This document shows positions 8,113 through 13,768 of a DNA stretch of 13,768 bases, in pieces. Within the stretch, counting starts at the first letter, position 1. Each line of letters opens with the position of its first letter. Below the pieces are notes generated by a model. It worked only from the letters and a program-made list of their open reading frames with translations. It made no database searches and had not been told where the DNA came from. Source of the DNA: Fidelibacterota bacterium (GTDB lineage: Bacteria > Marinisomatota > Marinisomatia > Marinisomatales > UBA1611); assembly GCA_002718285.1 (NCBI GenBank), contig PBAR01000013.1, positions 1 through 13,768 of the forward strand, written 5' to 3'. A program made the translations under genes and the position numbers.

Positions 8113-8454
8113 TTAGTTAAGCCTATGGTGAGGCAATGTATAGTTTACATATCCATTCTTTTTAAATACTAATTTCTCATTTGTTAGTGATAACTCCCGA
8201 TCATTATTTCTTGTATAATTGTTAATACTAACTATATCTGGTGTGAGAACCGTTTCAGATAAATTTTTATCTTTTAGAATAATTGTACCTGGATATATAT
8301 TGCTGATTCCTTGTTCATCCTTCATCGTGATGGATTTTACAACAATGTGTCCAAGATTCTTTTTCGTAACATTTACAGTCCTCGCTCCTATAAACATTAT
8401 TATACTTGTTGTAAATAAAATTCCAGTAATAAGACCTGTAAAATATTGTTTCAT
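8113..8454 (-). CDS. Small membrane-anchored or exported protein of unknown function
   Basis: I chose ATG at 8454 (113 residues: MKQYFTGLITGILFTTSIIMF...) because AAGGAGGT, a near-perfect Shine-Dalgarno sequence, lies at 8466-8459, four bases before it. An in-frame ATG at 8472 lies upstream of that site and is unlikely to be used. Residues about 4-24 form one hydrophobic helix, either a membrane anchor or an uncleaved signal. The rest is a small domain, predicted beta-rich: 'VKSITMKDEQGISNIYPGTIILKDKNLSETVLTPDIVSINNY', ending LPHHRLN. No enzymatic motif, cysteine pair or sorting tail is visible, and I do not recognise the family. It lies 92 bp downstream of the large repeat lipoprotein on the same strand and 143 bp upstream of the TerB-like gene, so it may share a transcript with either. 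Confidence 0.8.
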   Translation of the reverse strand: MKQYFTGLITGILFTTSIIMFIGARTVNVTKKNLGHIVVKSITMKDEQGISNIYPGTIILKDKNLSETVLTPDIVSINNYTRNNDRELSLTNEKLVFKKNGYVNYTLPHHRLN

Positions 8455-8458
8455 TATT

Positions 8459-8466
8459 ACCTCCTT
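8459..8466 (-). promoter_or_regulatory. Near-consensus Shine-Dalgarno sequence AAGGAGGT
   Basis: It lies four bases upstream of ATG at 8454. It is the strongest ribosome site seen in the window and decides the start of the small membrane protein against the longer reading from 8472. Confidence 0.85.
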
Positions 8467-8546
8467 ATACAAATAATAGTGGGAAGATTTTTTTAAAAAT
8501 TTCGTAAAAATATAGACCTGAAATAATAAATATTAAGTACTCGCAT

Positions 8547-11462
8547 CTATACTTTATCCTTTTTTATAATCTTTCCATTTTTGTAGATTATATTTTCTAC
8601 ATGACTGCCATCTTCATTATAGATTTTCCATACACCGTCTCTTTCACCATTATTATTAATACCTTCTTCCTTAATAAAACCATTTTCATAATAATTAGTA
8701 ACGGGTCCTACCAATCCAGAATTACTTTTATCAACAATTTCACCATTAAGATAACTTGTTGTTCGAATAAGTTTACCTCTAGTACTATATAAAAGCCATT
8801 CTCCATTCCTTTTTCCATTTTTCAACATCCCTTTTTCTTTGATACGACCATTATTATGGTATGAAATAAAAGGTTTTATTTTTTGCCTGCTTTGTTCATT
8901 TATCACTTTACCTTTATTATAAATTTTTATTTTTAATAATTTACCTCGGGAGTCATACTCTTTCCACTCTCCATCTTTCTTTCCTTTTGAATATCTTCCA
9001 GTTTCTTTAATTCGTCCATTATCATGGTATGTAACAGCAGTTCCTTCTCGAAGCTTGGGGCCACTTTCTTTAACCAAAGATATTGTTTTAAGAATTGTTC
9101 CATTGGTATAGGTCACATTTTTTACATGTATACCTCGAGAATTATAAAATTTCCAAACTCCTTCTCGTTTTTTATCCCTAATCATTCCTTCAGCTTTAAG
9201 TCGTCCATTATCATGGTAAAGAGTAATATCTTCAATCGCCCCAGGATTCTCTTGGCTAATAATCTTCCCAAAATCGTAAATAGTAATGGTAAGTAGTTTC
9301 CCCTTTCTATCGTAGCGTTTCCATTCTCCATGTCGCATACCAGAATTTGTCAGACCCTGCATCTTTATCCTTCCATTATCATGGTATATCACAGAATCTT
9401 GAATGGAACCAGGATTTTCTGTCTTCACAATATTACCATTTTTGTAGGTAATAATAGTAGTTAGCTTCCCTTTTGAAGTAAATGTCATCCAATCTCCATC
9501 TTTTTCCCCTGCTATATACTGCCCTTTCTGCTTTACTCGACCATTAGTATGATATGTAATAACTGGGCCATCTTTTAAATCGGACCGTTTCTTTTGTTTG
9601 CTTTTTAATTCCATATTATTAAAATATGTTCTTACAGCTGATTCATTGGCAACTACATCTATATCACTACTTGAACCAAACTCACGAATCACATTTTCCT
9701 GATATATCTTAAAAAAGGTATTATCATCATCTTCATTTAATTCAAGCTTTATTTTATCAAATGTCTTATTTATCTCTTCAATGTACAAACGATACTGCTC
9801 TATTTTATGGTTTAATTTGATATCACGATTTCTCTTCAATACTATTGTTTTAAAGTTATTTTTAAAGTTTCTATCTTGGCTTGCACTTAGATCTACTCCA
9901 GAGCGTGAAAGGCTTTTTGCTATTAAGGTTTGGTATAATTCAACAATCTTATCAATATTAATTTTAATTTGAGAGTAGTCGGCTCTAACAGAGCGAGCTA
10001 ATCGAACGTATTGAATACCATACATTGGTTCGGATAACCGATGACAAACATAAACAAATTTCTGCTGCATTGTATTACTGAAGCGAGATATAATCCCATA
10101 TGGAAGCGTATTCGACTGAGCTACTTCTGGACGACTTTGATGATTTTGCATTTCTTTAACAAGAGCTTTATTTAATTCAGAATCTGCAATAACCACGCCA
10201 TCCTTATCAATGAGAGTTATCCTAATATCTGATGATTGTGCATATGTTTCAGAAGAAAGTTGAAGCTTATTTTTCCCCTCTTTAAGATATTCTAAAACAG
10301 TAGGAACCTCAAGTTTCAGATGCTCAGCAATTTCCTGGCTTTTTTCTTCTAGCTTCAGAGTGAAAACTCTTACAACTTCTTCATTTTTTTTCAAATCAGA
10401 ATCTATATTTTTCTCAGCTAACTTGGACTTCATATTCAATAAAAAAGTGGCTAGAAAAGTTTTCTTTTGAGATGAGTCAATGTTAATATCTGATTCTGCA
10501 AGAGCTTTTAAAAGTTCTTGTTCATAGATTCTTAAAGCATGGTCTTCATTTATATCCTGCATTGTCTTTGAAAAGCGTACATAAATCCTTCTGGAGTCAT
10601 CTTCTTCTTCATATCCATGAGCTACATATAACAACTTTTTATTTAGAGTTTCACTATAACGTGTTGCTACTCCATATTCTGATGTTTTTGCAGCGATGAT
10701 CTCAGGACGATCACCATGATTATCCATTTTAGAAATATCATTCTCTTCCAAATGAGACTCCGCTAATACATCACCATCCATATCAATAAGAGTAATTCTT
10801 ACTTGTGATGTCGAACGATATAATTGTACACCATTTTGGAGTGAACCGTCTTCATTATTCATATGATAAATAAAATTCTGGATTTCATTCTTAAGAAAGG
10901 AAATTTCTTCTTCCAGAAATAGTGCATTCACTTCAATATCAGATTCAGAAATCTGAGCCTGGAAATTGATCGAAAAATCAAGTTTTTGTTTATCACTCAG
11001 TTTCAACCCAGTCACTTCTTTTAAAGCATTAGCGACCTGAGTGGTATATACATTATCTAACTCATCTCGGGTAATAGCTACAACCTTTGATGTTTTATTT
11101 TGACTAGCAGGAAATAAAATTTCTAATTCTGTTGTTACAGCAACAGTTTCTCCATCTAGACTAGCAGGTGTAAAAGGTGTATTTTCAATTGCACTCATGG
11201 CGGCTTGATCTATAGTATTATTACCCGAACTATTCAGTATTTTACTTCTACTAGCCTTGCCGTTAGAACTAACAAAAAACTGAACCATTACTGAAGTCCC
11301 AGAATGATTTATATTCACTGTTGGTGCAATTGGAGATTTTGGTATAGGTGCTATGTCAAATTGCCTAAACTGATTAGATTCTTTTACATAGTTATCCTTA
11401 GACTCTTTTCCACAGCCTGTAAAAATGGTTAAGATTAATAAAAAATATGTAATTTTTCTCAA
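8547..11462 (-). CDS. Lipoprotein with TonB C-terminal-like domain, two PhoR-type sensor domains and six MORN/YwqK-type repeats
   Basis: This 971-residue protein starts at TTG (11462), supported by AAAGGA seven bases upstream and by the lipoprotein signal peptide (lipobox IFTGC, lipidated Cys17; no Asp at +2, so outer-membrane location is likely). Residues about 36-118 match a TonB C-terminal-like domain ('VMVQFFVSSNGKASRSKILNSSG', 'NTPFTPASLDGETVAV'). Two copies of the extracytoplasmic sensor domain of PhoR/WalK kinases lie at about 217-300 and 409-495. Both have 'RITLIDxDGxVxAxS', then NHxxRPE, 'YGxxxRxSxT' and YV. Helical segments at about 138-205, 309-400 and 505-580 resemble one another. 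Residues 633-971 are six repeats of about 55 residues (YHDNGRIK..G..K.G..DGEWK.Y..RGKL). No kinase or enzyme motif is present. I infer a surface or periplasmic sensor or scaffold. 'YwqK antitoxin' labels for such repeats should not be taken as function. Confidence 0.9.
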   Translation of the reverse strand: MRKITYFLLILTIFTGCGKESKDNYVKESNQFRQFDIAPIPKSPIAPTVNINHSGTSVMVQFFVSSNGKASRSKILNSSGNNTIDQAAMSAIENTPFTPASLDGETVAVTTELEILFPASQNKTSKVVAITRDELDNVYTTQVANALKEVTGLKLSDKQKLDFSINFQAQISESDIEVNALFLEEEISFLKNEIQNFIYHMNNEDGSLQNGVQLYRSTSQVRITLIDMDGDVLAESHLEENDISKMDNHGDRPEIIAAKTSEYGVATRYSETLNKKLLYVAHGYEEEDDSRRIYVRFSKTMQDINEDHALRIYEQELLKALAESDINIDSSQKKTFLATFLLNMKSKLAEKNIDSDLKKNEEVVRVFTLKLEEKSQEIAEHLKLEVPTVLEYLKEGKNKLQLSSETYAQSSDIRITLIDKDGVVIADSELNKALVKEMQNHQSRPEVAQSNTLPYGIISRFSNTMQQKFVYVCHRLSEPMYGIQYVRLARSVRADYSQIKINIDKIVELYQTLIAKSLSRSGVDLSASQDRNFKNNFKTIVLKRNRDIKLNHKIEQYRLYIEEINKTFDKIKLELNEDDDNTFFKIYQENVIREFGSSSDIDVVANESAVRTYFNNMELKSKQKKRSDLKDGPVITYHTNGRVKQKGQYIAGEKDGDWMTFTSKGKLTTIITYKNGNIVKTENPGSIQDSVIYHDNGRIKMQGLTNSGMRHGEWKRYDRKGKLLTITIYDFGKIISQENPGAIEDITLYHDNGRLKAEGMIRDKKREGVWKFYNSRGIHVKNVTYTNGTILKTISLVKESGPKLREGTAVTYHDNGRIKETGRYSKGKKDGEWKEYDSRGKLLKIKIYNKGKVINEQSRQKIKPFISYHNNGRIKEKGMLKNGKRNGEWLLYSTRGKLIRTTSYLNGEIVDKSNSGLVGPVTNYYENGFIKEEGINNNGERDGVWKIYNEDGSHVENIIYKNGKIIKKDKV
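8550..9566 (-). repeat. Six MORN/YwqK-type protein repeats of about 55 residues
   Basis: Within the lipoprotein (residues 633-971), each unit runs YHxNGRxKxxG, then xxxGxxxGEWKxY, then xxGKLxxxxxYxxGxI and a short linker. The units begin near residues 637, 692, 748, 811, 867 and 923. The third unit has a longer linker, and the sixth (YYENGFIKEEG) is the most diverged. The array is coding, so it is not a CRISPR or intergenic repeat. Confidence 0.9.
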
Positions 11463-11469
11463 AACAGAT

Positions 11470-11475
11470 TCCTTT
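11470..11475 (-). promoter_or_regulatory. Ribosome binding site deciding the TTG start of the lipoprotein
   Basis: AAAGGA lies seven bases before TTG at 11462. The next in-frame ATG is far inside the protein and would delete the lipoprotein signal peptide. Confidence 0.75.
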
Positions 11476-11622
11476 AATATTTATGAATTTTTGTTATTTA
11501 ATATATTTAGCAAAATAATTCTTATTAAAAATTCAATAGCAGTGGTTTAAAATTACGTATTTATTAATGTTAGTGGTTATTACTCTTACTACAATAAATA
11601 GTAAATTAAACTTGAACATTAT

Positions 11623-11805
11623 ATGTTAATTATTACTCCAATATTTACGGCCATATTAATGGGAATTGTTTTTTTGAGTATTATCCTCAGGATTTATAAC
11701 ATGAATAATTCAAGTGCGCCATATATCAGTACTGCAAAAATTTTCATGAGAATTTTTCAAAATAAGAAAAAAAATAAGCTGAGAATCAAAAAATATAAAT
11801 CTTAA
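11623..11805 (+). CDS. Doubtful small single-helix membrane protein ORF
   Basis: Sixty codons start at ATG. Residues 1-24 are hydrophobic (MLIITPIFTAILMGIVFLSI), and the C-terminal 20 residues are strongly basic (NKKKNKLRIKKYK), which gives a plausible one-helix protein with a positive cytoplasmic tail. Against it, there is no Shine-Dalgarno sequence, no promoter is visible, the DNA is very AT-rich (where Ile, Phe and Lys codons are expected by chance), and no family is recognised. It is on the opposite strand to both neighbours and ends 16 bases before the stop of the gene at 11822. Confidence 0.3.
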   Translation: MLIITPIFTAILMGIVFLSIILRIYNMNNSSAPYISTAKIFMRIFQNKKKNKLRIKKYKS

Positions 11806-11821
11806 TATTGTTATAGCAAGT

Positions 11822-13768
11822 TTATAAAGATGTATCTTGATCAATTACATCACCAACCAGGTAGAGAATTGTCTTTTTTAATTCACCTTTTTCATTATAG
11901 AATTTCCACTTTCCGTCCCGATGCCCCATATATGTCTGACCCTGCTCTTTGATACGACCATTGTCATGGAAAGTGACATAATCATCTAGTTTATCTGGAT
12001 CCTTTTCAATAATAATTTGACCATTTTCATACAAAACTATTTTAGATAGATCTCCTTTGGAATTATACATTTTCCATTCACCAGCACGTATATTTTTTTT
12101 CGTTATACCTTTTTCTTTAAGTCGACCATTATCATGATAAGAAATAAATTCCTGGAGATCATCTGGATTCTCTTGAGTTACTACTTGGCCAAGCAAATAA
12201 TAAACAGTTTTAGTTAATTGACCATTCTCATTATAGAAATTCCACTTACCATCTCTATGGCCGTGAAAAGTTTTTCCTTCTTCTTTAACTCGACCATTAT
12301 CATGATAAGAAATAAAATTTTTCGTTATATCTGTGTCTCTCTCGACAACGAGCTCACCAAAATCAAAATAGGACACTTTCTCCAGATCTCCTTTTTGATT
12401 AAAAATCTTCCATTCACCATCTCTTTCACCATTATTTATAAGCCCTTGGGCCTTTACACGACCATTATCATGATAAGTCGCAAATTTTTGAATCACCCCT
12501 GGTTTTTTAAGATCTTCTATTTTTCCTGATGAATAAATTTCTAGCTGTAAAATCTGACCCTTTGAATTATATGATCGCCATTCCCCTTCTTTTTTACCAT
12601 TAACATATTTCCCTTTTTCTTTTATCATACCATTATCATGGAGGGTCACATAAGAACCTTCAGTTTGCTTTTCAGTATTAGAAAGATTCTCTTCTTTTAC
12701 AATTTCAGGAGTAACCTTTTGTTTATTTAAAGGAACTTGCTTCCTTTTTGATGAAGAATTTTTCTTTAATGAACCACCGCTTTCAGACCAATAATCCCAC
12801 TCTCCTACTGGCTTACCATCTTTATTTAAACCTTCTTTTTTCTTTTGGCCATTTTGCCACCAGACAGTTGTCTTACCATGGCGTTTACCTTTTTTATATA
12901 AGATTTCCTGACGCTTTTGACCATTTTCATGCCAATAAGTATACAATCCTTCCTTTTCTCCAACATTGAAATTACCTTCTTCTCTACGCTGACCATTTTC
13001 ATTCCAATAAGTAAAATAACCAGAAGGTTTTCCATTTTTATAAATACCAGATTCTTTTTTCTGCCCTCCACTGTACCATATAGAGCTTTTCCCATTTAAT
13101 CGGCCCTTCTTATATGTATGTTCATACTTTTTTTGTCCATTTTGAAACCAAGTATTATGTATGCCATTTTTCTTTCCATCAGAAGTGTAATATTCTTCTT
13201 TTTTCTGTCCATTCATATACCAATAGTTAACTGCACCATCTGGCTGATCATCTCTATAATTGATTTCTTCTTTTTTATTTCCATTAGGCCACCAAGTAAT
13301 ATAAGGTCCATCTAGTTTCTCAGAGCTATAGTGGATTTCTTTTTCAAGAATACCACTTTCCAACCAGCTTTTATAGATACCATCAAGCATTCCGCTAGAA
13401 TAGTTTGCTTCTTCTTTTTTAAAATGATTCTGATTTGGGGATCCAAAAGGTCCATTAATTTCATTCCCATTAATTTTCCTTTTCTTATACCACCATGTTA
13501 TACTTGGACCATGAAGCCTACCATTCTGATAACTTTTCTGTTTTAACATTGCACCGGTGGTAGACCAGCTACTGTAGACACCATCCAATTTACCATTTAT
13601 ATACCTTGCTTCTTCCTTAACATTAGCATTTTCATACCAAGTTTTTCTCTGACCATGCAATTGGCCATCCCTATAGGATATTTGCTGCTGCTTACTTCCA
13701 TCATCATGGTAAACAAAATTCAAACCATGTTTCCTCCCATTGTTGTAATGCCCCTGCTCAATCTTCAC
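11822..13768 (-). CDS. Large MORN/YwqK-type repeat protein, N-terminus outside the window
   Basis: The frame is open to the right edge for 648 codons. The GTG at the very edge is probably internal, so any signal peptide is unseen. Residues about 6-337 are thirteen 24-residue repeats (Y..GK..G.....W..NGQKKEE), with an insertion of about 19 residues in the fourth around NGNEINGPFGSPNQNHFKKEE. A charged linker (about 338-370, rich in K, S, N and E) leads to five 56-residue repeats (371-648) of the type seen in the downstream lipoprotein (YHDNGRVKEEG...G.RDGKW.FYNENG). No enzyme motif is present. The family is widely annotated as a toxin-antitoxin antitoxin, but no toxin gene is adjacent. A surface or scaffold role is inference. 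It lies 359 bp upstream of the lipoprotein gene on the same strand, and the shared C-terminal repeat class suggests common origin. Confidence 0.88.
   Translation of the reverse strand: MKIEQGHYNNGRKHGLNFVYHDDGSKQQQISYRDGQLHGQRKTWYENANVKEEARYINGKLDGVYSSWSTTGAMLKQKSYQNGRLHGPSITWWYKKRKINGNEINGPFGSPNQNHFKKEEANYSSGMLDGIYKSWLESGILEKEIHYSSEKLDGPYITWWPNGNKKEEINYRDDQPDGAVNYWYMNGQKKEEYYTSDGKKNGIHNTWFQNGQKKYEHTYKKGRLNGKSSIWYSGGQKKESGIYKNGKPSGYFTYWNENGQRREEGNFNVGEKEGLYTYWHENGQKRQEILYKKGKRHGKTTVWWQNGQKKKEGLNKDGKPVGEWDYWSESGGSLKKNSSSKRKQVPLNKQKVTPEIVKEENLSNTEKQTEGSYVTLHDNGMIKEKGKYVNGKKEGEWRSYNSKGQILQLEIYSSGKIEDLKKPGVIQKFATYHDNGRVKAQGLINNGERDGEWKIFNQKGDLEKVSYFDFGELVVERDTDITKNFISYHDNGRVKEEGKTFHGHRDGKWNFYNENGQLTKTVYYLLGQVVTQENPDDLQEFISYHDNGRLKEKGITKKNIRAGEWKMYNSKGDLSKIVLYENGQIIIEKDPDKLDDYVTFHDNGRIKEQGQTYMGHRDGKWKFYNEKGELKKTILYLVGDVIDQDTSL
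11825..12658 (-). repeat. Five 56-residue (168-bp) MORN/YwqK-type repeats
   Basis: The units begin at residues 371, 429, 485, 541 and 597 of the partial protein, the last four at exactly 56-residue spacing. The repeat is visible in the DNA: 36-base stretches at 12113-12148 and 12281-12316 differ at one base and lie exactly 168 bases apart. Confidence 0.9.
12758..13753 (-). repeat. Thirteen 24-residue (72-bp) MORN/YwqK-type repeats
   Basis: The units run from residue 6 to 337. Examples are IYKNGKPSGYFTYWNENGQR at 242 and LYKKGKRHGKTTVWWQNGQK at 290. Period 24 is exact from residue 122 onward. The fourth unit carries an insertion. More units may lie beyond the right edge. Confidence 0.9.

Larger units (their letters stand above)
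11463..11821. other. AT-rich intergenic region between the two repeat-protein genes
   Basis: These 359 bases should hold the promoter of the lipoprotein gene on the minus strand. Only its ribosome site (11475-11470) is clear; no -35/-10 pair, hairpin terminator or operator could be supported. The only other candidate is the doubtful plus-strand ORF listed separately. There is no visible terminator for the gene ending at 11822. Confidence 0.7.

Noticed and set aside
8219..8476. Plus-strand frame of 85 codons opposite the small membrane protein
   Set aside because: The minus-strand gene has a near-consensus ribosome site; the plus frame has none and is its shadow.
8547..11462. Histidine kinase, because of the PhoR-type sensor domains
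   Set aside because: No dimerisation histidine box, ATP-binding N or G boxes, or transmembrane pair is present after the sensor domains.
12826..13095. Minus-strand frame of 89 codons overlapping the repeat protein in another phase
   Set aside because: It is a frame-shifted reading of the 24-residue repeats, and the main frame shows intact repeats across the same DNA.
12218..13546. Several hydrophobic plus-strand frames rich in Phe and Ile
   Set aside because: They are antisense readings of the Lys/Asn/Gly-rich repeat protein; periodic coding on the minus strand explains them fully.
8550..13753. Regularly spaced repeats suggesting a CRISPR array
   Set aside because: The periods are 72 and 168 bp, in frame with protein repeats; the spacers are not unique short inserts and no cas genes are present.
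11822..13768. Toxin-antitoxin module, because YwqK-type repeats are often labelled antitoxin
   Set aside because: No small toxin gene is adjacent and the proteins are far larger than antitoxins; the label is not evidence of function.

Overview
The window is AT-rich (roughly one third G+C by eye). It carries a textbook type IX secretion (T9SS) C-terminal sorting domain of the 'QNYPNPFNPxT' kind. Together with secreted M6 peptidase, SPOR-like and MORN/YwqK-type repeat proteins, this points to a Gram-negative FCB-group bacterium. Candidatus Marinimicrobia (SAR406/Fidelibacterota) is my best guess, by inference only.

Layout. (1) Positions 1-3662, minus strand: a secreted protein of 258 codons with a T9SS sorting tail, followed 35 bp later by a large M6 (immune inhibitor A type) metallopeptidase that runs off the left edge. 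(2) 3663-3884: an AT-rich divergent promoter region with a perfect 10-bp inverted repeat just upstream of the next operon. (3) 3885-6699, plus strand: the three-gene proton-translocating NAD(P) transhydrogenase operon pntAA-pntAB-pntB, tightly packed, with TTG, ATG and GTG starts. (4) 6701-7969, minus strand: a membrane protein with three transmembrane helices, a TerB-like helical domain and a SPOR-like C-terminus. It converges on pntB with a single base between the stop codons. (5) 8113-8454, minus: a small membrane-anchored protein behind a near-perfect Shine-Dalgarno sequence. (6) 8547-11462, minus: a 971-residue lipoprotein. It combines a TonB C-terminal-like domain, three helical segments interleaved with two PhoR/WalK-type sensor domains, and six MORN/YwqK-type repeats. 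(7) 11463-11821: AT-rich intergenic DNA with one doubtful small plus-strand ORF. (8) 11822-13768, minus, cut by the right edge: a protein made almost wholly of repeats, at least thirteen 24-residue units and then five 56-residue units like those of the lipoprotein.

How the genes relate. Parts 4 to 8 are nearly all on one strand and encode envelope proteins, but gaps of 92 to 359 bp leave a single operon unproven. The most unusual object is the lipoprotein at 8547-11462. It has a histidine-kinase-type extracytoplasmic sensing module, twice, with no kinase, fused to a TonB-like domain and a repeat surface. The neighbouring pure repeat protein looks like a relative sharing its C-terminal half. 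The transhydrogenase operon is ordinary housekeeping for NADPH supply. The M6 peptidase and its upstream partner form a secretion pair.

No tRNA, rRNA, insertion sequence, CRISPR array or convincing intrinsic terminator was seen.
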